Assembly (NCBI GenBank): GCA_022616435.1
Contig: JAKEET010000079.1
Location: forward strand, 62,001 to 126,000
Length of the DNA stretch: 64,000 nt
Direction: 5' to 3'
From: Gemmataceae bacterium
GTDB lineage: Bacteria; Planctomycetota; Planctomycetia; Gemmatales; Gemmataceae
Each line of letters opens with the position of its first letter. The first letter of the stretch is position 1. Below, one piece after another: positions 14,672 through 22,825 of this stretch. The translations under genes were made by a program, and so were the position numbers. The notes under the pieces are model-generated. The model was not told where the DNA came from. It saw only the letters and a program-made list of their open reading frames with translations, and did no database searches.

Positions 14672-16861
14672 ATGCTGCTCGGTCCGTGCCTGGTCGTCGC
14701 GGCGCTCGCCTGTGGGCAAACGCAACCGAAGGCCCCGGCGGATTCGTCCTTCCTCCGCGACTACGCCCAGACGCGCGGCTTCATGCTTGGCCGCCCGGTG
14801 AAGGCCACGCCCACGCCGGACGGCACGGCGGTGCTGTTCCTGCGGGCCCAGCCGCGGGTAGCCAAGCTGGGGCTGTACGAATTCGACGTCGCCGGCGGCA
14901 CGACCCGCGAGTTGCTGACGCCCGAGCAGGTCTTGAAGGGCGCCGACGAAAAACTCACGCCGGAGGAGAAGGCCCGCCGCGAGCGGATGCGCGTCAGCGT
15001 CGGCGGCTTCACCAGCTTTCACATCTCCGACGACAGCAAGCTCATCCTCCTGTCCCTGTCCGGCCGGCTCTACGTGGTCACGCGCGGCACGAACCAGGTT
15101 CGCGAATTGAAGACCGGGCCGGGCGTGATCGATCCAAAGTTCTCGCCGGACAGCGCCCGGGTCTCGTACGTCCGCGACCACGACCTGTATCTCTACGATC
15201 TCGCCGCCGAGCAGGAAAAGCGGCTCACCACCGGCGGGACGCCGCTCGTATCGCACGGGCTGGCCGAGTTCGTCGCCCAGGAGGAGATGGGCCGCTTCAC
15301 CGGCTACTGGTGGTCGCCCGACGCCCGCCACATCATCTATCAGGAATCCGACGCCCGCGGCGTGGAAGTCTGGTACGTCGCCGATCCGATCCGGCCCGAG
15401 CAGACGCCGACGCCGTTCTTCTATCCGCGGCCGGGCAAGGACAACGTCAAGGTCAAGCTGGCGATCCTGGCGATCGCCGACGGGGCGACGACGTGGATTC
15501 AATGGGATCGCGACAAGTATCCGTACCTGGCCACGGTGCGCTGGACGAAGGGCGGGCCGCCGCTGCTGGCCGTGCAGACGCGCGACCAGACCGAGGTCGC
15601 GGTGCTGGAGGCGGATGTCGCCACGGGCAAGACGACGCCGCTCCTGGTCGAGCGCGATCCGGCATGGGTGAACTTGCATCAGGAGGCGCCGCGCTGGCTG
15701 CCGGACGGCGCCGGCTACCTGTGGGTGTCGGAGCGCGACGGCGGGCCGCAGCTCGAAGTCCGGGCGAAGGCCGGCCGGCTGCGGCAAGTGGTCGTGCCGC
15801 TGCCGGAACGATATCAGGGCCTGGTGGACGTGGACGCCGGCAACAAGTTCATTTACTACACCGCGAGCGCCGATCCGACGCAGACGCATCTCTTTCGCGT
15901 CCAGCTCCATCCCTTCGGCGAGGGCGAAAAACTGACCGATGAGCCCGGCATGCACTCGGCCGTCTTCGCGAAGAACCATTCGGTGTCTGTGCGGGCGGTG
16001 CGGCCGCGGCGCGGCAGCCCGGCGACGTTCGTGCACGACGCCGCCGGCAAGCGGCTGGGTGAGCTGCCGTCGGTGGCGGAATCGCCGCCGTTCACCCCGC
16101 GCGTGGAACTGCAAACGGGCGGCAAGTCAGCCATGCACGCGGCGGTTGTGTTGCCGCGGAACTTCGAGCCGCGCAAGCGTTACCCGGTGCTCGTGGACGT
16201 CTACGGCGGCCCGCATCATGTCCACGTGACGTCGTCGGAGTATCGCTGGCTGCTCGACCAGTGGTACGCGGACCAGGGATTCATCGTGGTCGCGATCGAC
16301 GGCCGCGGCACACCCGGCCGGGGCCGCGACTGGGAGCGGGCGATCTACCAGAAGTTCGCGGACCTGCCGCTTGACGATCAGATCGACGGCCTGCAAGCCC
16401 TCGCCGCCAAGTACCCGGCGATGGACTTGAAACGCGTCGGCATCCAGGGCTGGTCGTTCGGCGGCTACATGGCGGCGCTGGCCGTGCTGCGGCGGCCGGA
16501 TGTGTTCCACGCCGGCGTCGCCGGCGCCCCGGTCGCCGACTGGCTCGACTACGACACCCACTACACCGAGCGCTACCTGGGGATTCCGCCCAAGGACGAC
16601 GCGGCCTACAAGACCGGCTCGCTGTTGAGCTACACCAGCCGGTTGCGGCGGCCGCTCATGATCCTGCACGGCACCGCCGACGACAACGTCTATTTCCGCC
16701 ACTCGCTGAAGCTGGCTGACTCGCTGTTCCGCCACGGCAAGGACTTCGAGATGGTCCCGCTCTCGGGCCTGACGCACATGGTCCCCGACCCGAACGTGAT
16801 GGAACGGCTGCACCAGCGGATCGCGGGATTCATGGTGAAGCATCTGGGGCGGCCGGAGTGA
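14672..16861 (+). CDS. S9 family prolyl oligopeptidase, DPP IV type, exported
   Basis: A 729-residue serine peptidase. A short signal peptide or lipobox-like leader (about 1-14, ending ALACG) comes first. An N-terminal beta-propeller (about 40-450) belongs to the DPP IV group. The C-terminal alpha/beta hydrolase has the nucleophile in GWSFGGYM (Ser near residue 594), the acid in HGTADDNVYF (about 670) and the His in GLTHMV (about 702), so the triad is complete. It should release dipeptides after Pro/Ala from peptides in the periplasm. GAAGGAG lies just ahead of ATG 14672. Last gene of the local plus-strand run. Confidence 0.93.
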   Translation: MLLGPCLVVAALACGQTQPKAPADSSFLRDYAQTRGFMLGRPVKATPTPDGTAVLFLRAQPRVAKLGLYEFDVAGGTTRELLTPEQVLKGADEKLTPEEKARRERMRVSVGGFTSFHISDDSKLILLSLSGRLYVVTRGTNQVRELKTGPGVIDPKFSPDSARVSYVRDHDLYLYDLAAEQEKRLTTGGTPLVSHGLAEFVAQEEMGRFTGYWWSPDARHIIYQESDARGVEVWYVADPIRPEQTPTPFFYPRPGKDNVKVKLAILAIADGATTWIQWDRDKYPYLATVRWTKGGPPLLAVQTRDQTEVAVLEADVATGKTTPLLVERDPAWVNLHQEAPRWLPDGAGYLWVSERDGGPQLEVRAKAGRLRQVVVPLPERYQGLVDVDAGNKFIYYTASADPTQTHLFRVQLHPFGEGEKLTDEPGMHSAVFAKNHSVSVRAVRPRRGSPATFVHDAAGKRLGELPSVAESPPFTPRVELQTGGKSAMHAAVVLPRNFEPRKRYPVLVDVYGGPHHVHVTSSEYRWLLDQWYADQGFIVVAIDGRGTPGRGRDWERAIYQKFADLPLDDQIDGLQALAAKYPAMDLKRVGIQGWSFGGYMAALAVLRRPDVFHAGVAGAPVADWLDYDTHYTERYLGIPPKDDAAYKTGSLLSYTSRLRRPLMILHGTADDNVYFRHSLKLADSLFRHGKDFEMVPLSGLTHMVPDPNVMERLHQRIAGFMVKHLGRPE

Positions 16862-16868
16862 GAGGTGC

Positions 16869-17328
16869 TCATTTGCCAATGTGATCGGGCGGCGCTTCCC
16901 AGACGACTGCCCAACCGGCAACGCGCAGGACCGCCTTGGCGAATTTTCGCAACGTGAGTCGGCGTTCGCCGCGCAACGGATCGAGCACGCGGACATAATG
17001 CCGGGAAAAGTGAATGGGAATGACCGCGTGAATCGCGAATTCGTTGTCCAGGATCGAACGGTCCACCAGGACTATGGGAAACTGATTCTCCCCCAACAAG
17101 CTCTGCGATGGTTTCGATATCGACTTGGCGTGGCTCAGCTTTCAACCCGTAGCGCTCCGCCAAGGCTGCAAGCGCCGCCGGGTCGAGTCCGCCTTCTTCC
17201 AAAGACACCTGTTCGACCAGCGCCGACTCGGTGGCTTTGATTCCGCAGGAGGCCAGCACCATGCGCAGACAGGCAAGCATGCAGGTGTCAGACCGTTCTT
17301 GCCTGATGAAAGGCGGCTTCGAGCGCAC
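16869..17328 (-). pseudogene. C39-like cysteine peptidase, split by a frameshift
   Basis: Two minus-strand frames together make one papain-like/C39-type peptidase of about 150 residues. The first (from GTG 17328) contains QERSDTCMLACLRMVLASCG, with the catalytic Cys region, and runs to IETIAELV. The second carries FSRHYVRVLDPLRGER, with the catalytic His and following Asp, to the stop at 16869. The join lies near 17098-17105, in the run GCTTGTTGGGGGAG, where one extra base shifts the frame. Both key residues are preserved, so the lesion is recent, a sequencing error, or a programmed shift. It overlaps the end of the upstream ORF by 41 bases. Confidence 0.75.
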
Positions 17329-17638
17329 GGCCGTGGACCTCCCGCAGATGCTTCAGCGCCGCGACCGCTTCCTGTCGTGGAGTGGCGCTGACGATCTCGT
17401 GAGTATTGGCTGCCACGGCAACCAAACCGACCTCGCCAACCGCGCCATAGCCTGGACTGGTCAAGATGACGGGAACGATCCACATCCCGGTTTTGCCCAC
17501 CAACCGCCGCGGCTCGCCGCCCATGCATCCGAACGGATAAATCCGCACGATGTAACCATTGGCAGTTTGACGGATTGCTTCACGATTCGCCGCCGAGCCT
17601 CGTCGTCTTGCCGCGGCCTTGGGTTGCTGCCATCGCAT
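17288..17638 (-). CDS. Hypothetical protein paired with the C39-like peptidase
   Basis: A 116-residue protein. The N-terminus is Arg/Ala-rich. The core (about 28-95; GYIVRIYPFGCMGGEPRR, MWIVPVILTSPGYGAVGEVG, VAVAANTHEIVSATPRQE) is beta-rich and proceeds to a C-terminal helix. I recall similar proteins next to small cysteine peptidases in planctomycetes, but not an assigned role. The start ATG 17638 is preceded by no strong binding site. The stop lies inside the peptidase gene in another frame, so expression is coupled. Confidence 0.65.
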   Translation of the reverse strand: MRWQQPKAAARRRGSAANREAIRQTANGYIVRIYPFGCMGGEPRRLVGKTGMWIVPVILTSPGYGAVGEVGLVAVAANTHEIVSATPRQEAVAALKHLREVHGRALEAAFHQARTV

Positions 17639-17769
17639 CGGGGCGTCCTCGTTATCACTTGCAACGGAGGCAGTATACCAGCTGAACTCTTCCGGTGAAC
17701 AGTGAACAAGAAACAGCAAGGGCTCAAATGGTTCCAATGGTGAGGCAGGCCACGCGATCGCGTTCCGCG

Positions 17770-18504
17770 TCACCCCTGGGGCGGTTTCCCCAAGCGCACC
17801 AGGCGAAACTCCCGCGATCGACCCGGAAAATGAGATCGGGCCTGGCCATCGAAGTCGCCGTCGAAGTTCAAGCATTTGAGCGCGCCCCGCCGCAAGAACG
17901 TCGCCAGCGCTCCGTACGTCGCCGCCGCTGGTCCTGTCGATTCCGGGGCCGAGAGCCGGCACGGCAGCACTTCATGTTTGTCGGCGACAAAGATGACGCC
18001 GCCGCTTTCCTCGTGACACAAACGGATTTCGGGCGGCGCCAGGACGCAGCGCCCATTCCGCTCGAGGACCAGGGCCTCCGCCAGCGTATTCCTGCGGCAC
18101 AAGCGTTTGACGTCCCACAGCCACAGGACCGGGTAGCCCAGCCGCCAGTGATGCCGCGTGCGCTCGCGCCATTCCTGCGCGGCCAGCGGCGACGCTTGAC
18201 ATTCCACCGCGAACTGCCCGTTCACCAGCGCATCGACGCGTCGCTCACCCAGAGGCGCCTCCCAGACCACGGGCAGCGGGGCGAACAACTTCCTGCACAG
18301 CCATTTGAGCGCCCGGTGGCGCGGGCTCTCCGGCGCCGACAGCGCGCAGCGGGTTGTCGAGAAGTGCGCGAAATGGGCGATCTTGCGCAATCCCGAACGC
18401 AGGCCGACGATGGCCCTGCATTCCGGGCAGAGGTAGCGCCCCGCGCGACGCGCCTCATCGCCGGTAATCATCCGTCCCGTTTCGATGTCAACGGCTTGCA
18501 TCAT
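17770..18504 (-). CDS. CoiA-like nuclease with zinc finger
   Basis: A 244-residue protein of the competence protein CoiA type. The N-terminal zinc finger has C26-x2-C29 (YLCPEC) and H44/H47 (KIAHFAH). Next comes a helix ESPRHRALKWLC, then the PD-(D/E)xK-type core with D91 (RRVDALV) and E101-x-Q103 (FAVECQAS), a variant seen in CoiA. The C-terminal half is less conserved and Cys/Arg-rich. It probably acts on DNA or RNA in the cytoplasm. It follows the DUF488 gene by 12 bases on the same strand, so the two form an operon. Two adjacent Met codons (18504, 18501) can serve as start. Confidence 0.8.
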   Translation of the reverse strand: MMQAVDIETGRMITGDEARRAGRYLCPECRAIVGLRSGLRKIAHFAHFSTTRCALSAPESPRHRALKWLCRKLFAPLPVVWEAPLGERRVDALVNGQFAVECQASPLAAQEWRERTRHHWRLGYPVLWLWDVKRLCRRNTLAEALVLERNGRCVLAPPEIRLCHEESGGVIFVADKHEVLPCRLSAPESTGPAAATYGALATFLRRGALKCLNFDGDFDGQARSHFPGRSREFRLVRLGKPPQG

Positions 18505-18516
18505 CGGCGCAGTCCG

Positions 18517-19188
18517 CTATTCTTCGTCCCCATCACCCCCCAGTTCCACCTCCCCCTCCCCCGTCGCCTCCGCCTTCACCCGATACGATTTCTTCCGCGC
18601 CATCTTCTGATACGCCTCGGCCACCAGCTCGCGGCGCTCGGCGTCGGTGATCGTGGCGGCGAACAGGCCGTCGAGGAAGCCGTCGTCCATGCCGGTCTCG
18701 GCGAGCAGGCGCTGTTCCATTTGCGCCATGCTTTCCAGGGCGCCGTCGCCGCGGACGTGGGTCGGCGGCAGGCCGCGCTCGGCCAGGGCGGGGGCGATCA
18801 TCAGGCCGCGATGACACGAAAGGGGGTTCTCTTCCGAGCACAAGAGGGCCACCGTGTATCGACCCTGGGCGTTTTCGAGTCGCTCCAGGCCGCGCTGAAA
18901 GAAATCTTGCGTGCGGACGCGGCGGTAATCGACCCGGCCGTCGGCGTCGTAGAGCGACGGCTGGCCCGGCCGGCCGCCGAGCTCGGCGCCGAGGAACACG
19001 TAGGCGATGCCGCGCTCGCGCAGCGCCGGCGCCAGGGCCTCGCGGTTGAAGTGCGGCTGGCGGACGCTGAACGGTTGCGAGCGCACGTCGGCCACGGCGG
19101 TGATCCCGTGCCGCTGCAGAAGCGACACGAACGCGTCGAGCGAATGATTGGAATGTCCGATGGTGAAAATCGGCGTCGGAGCGCTCAT
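18517..19188 (-). CDS. DUF488 family protein
   Basis: A 223-residue protein that starts TPIFTIGHSNHSLDAF and has VADVRSQPFS (about 36-45), then LLCSEENPLSCHRGLMIA (about 120-137), all hallmarks of DUF488. The conserved Cys/His/Arg cluster suggests a catalytic or metal site. The family is found in conflict and nucleotide-related gene clusters, and its biochemical role is not established. The tail is very acidic with Gly. ATG 19188 is chosen over upstream in-frame codons because the family N-terminus begins there. It leads an operon with the CoiA-like gene, and is divergent from the gene at 19226 with only 37 bases between. Confidence 0.88.
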   Translation of the reverse strand: MSAPTPIFTIGHSNHSLDAFVSLLQRHGITAVADVRSQPFSVRQPHFNREALAPALRERGIAYVFLGAELGGRPGQPSLYDADGRVDYRRVRTQDFFQRGLERLENAQGRYTVALLCSEENPLSCHRGLMIAPALAERGLPPTHVRGDGALESMAQMEQRLLAETGMDDGFLDGLFAATITDAERRELVAEAYQKMARKKSYRVKAEATGEGEVELGGDGDEE

Positions 19189-19225
19189 AATAGGGACGAT
19201 CCTATCACATGCCGCCGGGGGTTTC

Positions 19226-19966
19226 ATGCTTGAAATCATCCTGGTCGACTGGACGCGCATGGGCGGCACCTACTGCCTCGCCGGCGCCGTGCCCCAGCAG
19301 GGCTATCGCATCGTGCGGCCGTTGCAGGTCAAGAATCGTTCGCTGCCGCAGCGGAAGTTCGGCTGGTGGTTCCGGCCGTTCGAGGGGCATTCGCGGTGGG
19401 AAGTGTTCGAGCTGGTGAAGCCTCAGGCGGCCGACCCGCAGCCGCCGCACCTGGAAGACCTGTGGGTGGCGAGCCTGCGGCCGCGAGGCCGGGTGGCGAC
19501 GGTGGAGGAGCGGCGGGCGATCCTGGAAGCCACGCTCGTCACGCCGGGCGAATCCCTGTTTGGACAGCCGTTGCAGGCGACGCGGGCCAGCGCCTTCTTG
19601 CAGCCGGGCGCCGGACAGCGCAGCCTGGCCACGTTGAAGGTCCGGGCGTCGAGCATCGTCTTTGCCGGCTCGTGCCGCGACGGCGCGGTCGAGCCGGACT
19701 TTCGCGTCCAGTTGGCAGTTCCCGATCTCGGCACGCGGACGCTTCCCGTGAAGGATCATCATCTGTTGCTGCGCGCCAAGGCGGCCGGCCCGGACGTGAA
19801 TCAGCAAGTGGCCGCGCTGCAGGCGGCCGTCGCGGGTATGGGCGACACCGTCGCCGTGCGCGTGGGCCTGTCGCGGCCGTTCAGGGGCAGCGAGACCAGC
19901 GGCGCCGCGGCCGCGTGCTGGCTGATGGCCGACGGGTTTTTCTCGTGGGCCGATCCGCAAAGTTAG
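19226..19966 (+). CDS. Probable dual-OB-fold protein, divergent partner of DUF488
   Basis: A 246-residue soluble beta-rich protein. The start MLEIILVDWTRMGGTYCLAG, the block IVRPLQVKNRSLPQRKFGWW and SRWEVFELVKP look like a first OB-like barrel (about 1-110). Residues about 130-240 (VAVPDLGTRTLPVKDHHLLLR; VAVRVGLSRPF) look like a second one. I associate this type with DUF488 in predicted nucleic-acid or nucleotide conflict modules; the family name is from memory and uncertain. ATG 19226 gives the family-like start; only 37 bases part it from the divergent DUF488 gene, so both promoters must overlap. Confidence 0.6.
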   Translation: MLEIILVDWTRMGGTYCLAGAVPQQGYRIVRPLQVKNRSLPQRKFGWWFRPFEGHSRWEVFELVKPQAADPQPPHLEDLWVASLRPRGRVATVEERRAILEATLVTPGESLFGQPLQATRASAFLQPGAGQRSLATLKVRASSIVFAGSCRDGAVEPDFRVQLAVPDLGTRTLPVKDHHLLLRAKAAGPDVNQQVAALQAAVAGMGDTVAVRVGLSRPFRGSETSGAAAACWLMADGFFSWADPQS

Positions 19967-20189
19967 CGGCCCGAACGAAACCCCTCACCCCCAACCCCTC
20001 TCCCCCTGTTCGATGGTGAGAGAGGAGGTTTTGTTGGTTGGTCCGCTCTCTGCGTTGCTCCGCGGCCCCTGTGGTTCGAAATCTGAACCGCAGAGGCCGC
20101 AGAGGAACGCCGAGTAAATCGAAGTTGTTATTCCGAACGCGGCTACCGAATAATAGACGGGGCGACATGTTTTCAAAGGCGGCTGGTCC
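19967..20189. other. Spacer with C-rich tract
   Basis: A C-rich run at about 19983-20010 and a loose inverted pair around CCGCGGCCCC / CCGCAGAGGCCGCAGAG are all I see. No gene fits here. Confidence 0.4.
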
Positions 20190-21473
20190 ATGTCATCTTC
20201 TTTGCTGACACATCTCCTGGAGCGCGTTCGCGAGGCGCGGAGAAACCTGGGCGCCGATGACGACGTATCCGCCGACGCGAACACCCGATTCGCCGACCTG
20301 CTCGATTCGATGGCCATGGTCGAGTTTCTGCTCGCGCTCGGCGACGATTGCGGCGTTCCGCCCGAGCGCATCGAACAGGCGGTGCAACAGCGGTTCGGCA
20401 CCGTGGGCGAGCTGGCGGCCGCCTTGCACGCGGCCGGAATTGCGCCGACTTCTGTCGGCCAATCCGCCCCGAGATCCGCCCCGACGGCCGGACCGGCAGT
20501 CATGCAGGAGTCGCCAGCGCCGGTAGCGCGCGGCTGCTGGTTGGCCGCGACCGCAGTTCAGCTTCCCGACACGGTTCAGACGGCGCGGCACGTGAACGAG
20601 CAAATCCATCGGCCCTTTGGATGGTTGGAGGATCACGCCGGCATCCGCCAGCGGCTGGTGTGGGGCGAGCAAGACCCGCTGACGGCGGCAGCAGCCGCGG
20701 CGCGGGACTGCCTCGACCGCGCGCCGCTTCCGGCGGCGGACGTCGGCGCGCTCGTGGTGACCTCGGAAGCGCCGCCGCTCCTTGCCGGTCTGGCGGCGGC
20801 CTTGCACCATCGGCTCGGTCTGCCGCCCGACGCCGTCGCCTTGGAGGTCGGCGGCGCTTGCAACGGTTTTCTGACGGCCCTGTGGCTCGCCCGGCAGATC
20901 CAAGCGCCTCGGCCGGCGACGTTGCTGATCGCCGTCGAAGCGCCGTCGCGCTATCTGTCGCTGGAACCCGGACCCGCCGGCGAGGCGGCCGCCCTCTTCG
21001 GCGACGGCGCCGCCGCCTGCCTGATTACTGGCCAGGCCAGTGCCGCGGAATGCGCGTCGGTCGCCGACGTGGTGCTCGGCGCCGACGGCAGCGGCGGCCC
21101 GTTGATCCAGATCGAGCGGTCGCCGAGCGGCCCGATCGCGGTCCATCTCCGCGGTCAGGCATTGAGCGTGCGCGCGCTGAAAACGATGGCCCGCACCGTC
21201 CGCACTCTGGCCGACAAGCACCGGCTCCAGGTGGCGGACCTGGCGGCAGTCGTCGTCCACGGCGGCAACGGCCGCTTTCCCGGGTTGCTGGCCCGGCAAC
21301 TGGACCTGGCCCCGGAGCGCGTGATCAGCCGGACTGCCGCGACCGGCAACCTCGGTTCCGCGTCGCTGCCGGTCGCCTGGGCGGCGCTGCCGGCGCCCGT
21401 GAAAGGCCCGGTGATGTGGACGGCGGTCGGCGCCGGGTTGACGTGGGGCGCCGCCCTGCTGGAACGAAGATGA
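20190..21473 (+). CDS. Fusion of an acyl carrier domain and a KASIII-like synthase
   Basis: A 427-residue protein. Residues about 1-85 form a small helical carrier-protein-like domain with LLDSMAMVEFLL, where Ser of DSM is the expected phosphopantetheine site. A Pro/Ala linker (about 88-112) leads to a 3-oxoacyl-ACP synthase III-type thiolase fold (about 113-427). The nucleophile is in GGACNGFLTAL, the His in VVHGGNGRFP, and the Asn in ATGNLGSASLP, so the Cys-His-Asn triad seems intact. It would condense an acyl group possibly held on its own carrier. Stand-alone KASIII lacks the N-terminal part. No other polyketide or fatty-acid genes are adjacent. Confidence 0.82.
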   Translation: MSSSLLTHLLERVREARRNLGADDDVSADANTRFADLLDSMAMVEFLLALGDDCGVPPERIEQAVQQRFGTVGELAAALHAAGIAPTSVGQSAPRSAPTAGPAVMQESPAPVARGCWLAATAVQLPDTVQTARHVNEQIHRPFGWLEDHAGIRQRLVWGEQDPLTAAAAAARDCLDRAPLPAADVGALVVTSEAPPLLAGLAAALHHRLGLPPDAVALEVGGACNGFLTALWLARQIQAPRPATLLIAVEAPSRYLSLEPGPAGEAAALFGDGAAACLITGQASAAECASVADVVLGADGSGGPLIQIERSPSGPIAVHLRGQALSVRALKTMARTVRTLADKHRLQVADLAAVVVHGGNGRFPGLLARQLDLAPERVISRTAATGNLGSASLPVAWAALPAPVKGPVMWTAVGAGLTWGAALLERR

Positions 21474-21526
21474 ACGGTCGGCAAGCGAATATCATCAAGG
21501 GACCCACGCATCGTCAGGAGCTTGCC

Positions 21527-22042
21527 ATGTCTGCCGACGACTCGGTTCCGCGCGAACGGCTGCGCGCGCTGCAGATCATTGCCATGGCGTTGCCGATGGG
21601 CGCGCTCGCCTTCTTCGGCGTGGTCGTGTTCATGGTGTACGGAGCGGGCAATCCGCAGCCGGCCGCCGCGAATGCCCTGCCGGTCATCTCCATGGTGGCT
21701 GGCGCCTTTCTGCTGATCACCGGCCCCATGTCCTTCGTGATGCCGGCCGCCATCACCCAGGCGGGGCTGAAGCAGATCGCGGCCGGCGGCGAGCACTACG
21801 ACCTCACTCGTCTGCTTGGCTTGAAACAGACCGCGATGATCGTCGGCATGGCGCTTCTGGAAGGAACCGCGTTCCTGGGCCTGATCGCGTTCCTGGTGGA
21901 GCGGCAACCGGCGGTGCTGGCCGTGCCGGCGCTGGCGCTGGCGGGAATGCTCATGCGTTTTCCCACCCAGAACAGCGTCCGCAACTGGATGGAGCAGCAC
22001 GGCCGCCGGGTCCTGGAGTTGCGACAGGATCGGCAGTCGTAG
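21527..22042 (+). CDS. Four-TM membrane protein
   Basis: A 171-residue protein with four hydrophobic helices (about 14-40, 52-78, 103-126 and 131-148) and a polar loop with QTAMIVGMALLEGTAF at its end. The layout resembles small membrane proteins of the ATP synthase c/DUF type, but I recognise no family. ATG 21527 has CAGGAG upstream. It starts 53 bases after the ACP-KASIII gene on the same strand and may share its transcript. Confidence 0.78.
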   Translation: MSADDSVPRERLRALQIIAMALPMGALAFFGVVVFMVYGAGNPQPAAANALPVISMVAGAFLLITGPMSFVMPAAITQAGLKQIAAGGEHYDLTRLLGLKQTAMIVGMALLEGTAFLGLIAFLVERQPAVLAVPALALAGMLMRFPTQNSVRNWMEQHGRRVLELRQDRQS

Positions 22043-22068
22043 GCGAAGCGGTCCGCAACGCCAAGCGC

Positions 22069-22752
22069 TCATTGCAGCAGAACGATGCGTCCCGCCACCG
22101 CCGCCCGTTTCGAGTCGCGGTTGGTGATGCTGCAGGCTTGCAGGTTGAGGCCGCGATTGCTTCCCAACGCGACCGAGCAGTTCTTGTCGTCCATCGAGTC
22201 GATCAGCCAGAGCGAGTGGGCGCCGGAGTCGTCTTCGGGTTTCTCGAAGAAGCGGTGGTCGCCGTACTTCTCGCAGTAGAAGCGCTGCAGGACGAGATAC
22301 TCGGGGACGGTCAGGCCGTGCCAGTCCTTGGCTTGAAAGTGCTCGCGGATTTGCTTGCCGGTCATGCCCCAGCATTTCTGCACCGGGTTCGGCGCGAACA
22401 CGAAGACATAGGCGCCCCAGGCCCGCGGCCCCGGATCGTCGGTGCTTTGCAGGACCTTGCCGTTGGGCGTTTTCGTCCAATGATCGGCGAGGAACGGCTC
22501 GACGTATTGCTGGTTGTCCGGGACCGGCGCGGGCTTGCGGGCGGTTTCATCGATGAGGCGGTCGAGGCCGGCCATCTGCACGTCGAACGGCGGGAACGCG
22601 AAGGCGTGGGTGAAGCTTCGCTCCACGGACGGCGCGGCTTCGCCGTCGGCGAATGACGCCGTTGCCGGCAACGCCTCCGCCCAATCGGCGAGGTGGTGCT
22701 GGGCGTAGAAGCGCCTGCTGGTCCGCAGAATGTCGGTCGGATCGAGGTTCAT
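22069..22752 (-). CDS. Hypothetical soluble protein
   Basis: I do not recognise this 227-residue protein. It is rich in aromatic residues and has no signal peptide or TM. Notable stretches are FPPFDVQMAGLDRLIDE (about 54-70), WGAYVFVFAPNPVQKCWGM (about 112-130) and a C-terminal beta-rich part (NCSVALGSNRGLNLQACS, about 190-207). It ends close to the stop of the convergent four-TM gene and is divergent from the transferase gene at 22826, with 73 bases between starts. Confidence 0.7.
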   Translation of the reverse strand: MNLDPTDILRTSRRFYAQHHLADWAEALPATASFADGEAAPSVERSFTHAFAFPPFDVQMAGLDRLIDETARKPAPVPDNQQYVEPFLADHWTKTPNGKVLQSTDDPGPRAWGAYVFVFAPNPVQKCWGMTGKQIREHFQAKDWHGLTVPEYLVLQRFYCEKYGDHRFFEKPEDDSGAHSLWLIDSMDDKNCSVALGSNRGLNLQACSITNRDSKRAAVAGRIVLLQ

Positions 22753-22825
22753 GGGTTGCTGCTAATGAGCATATGTATCGAACAGCCCCATTGCACGGCG
22801 CGGCAAAGTGCGGAAGAATGGGCTC

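Noticed and set aside
20348-22042. A 564-codon plus-strand frame starting inside the KASIII gene
   Set aside because: Most of it overlaps the KASIII gene in another frame; only the part from 21527 has the ribosome binding site and membrane-protein character.
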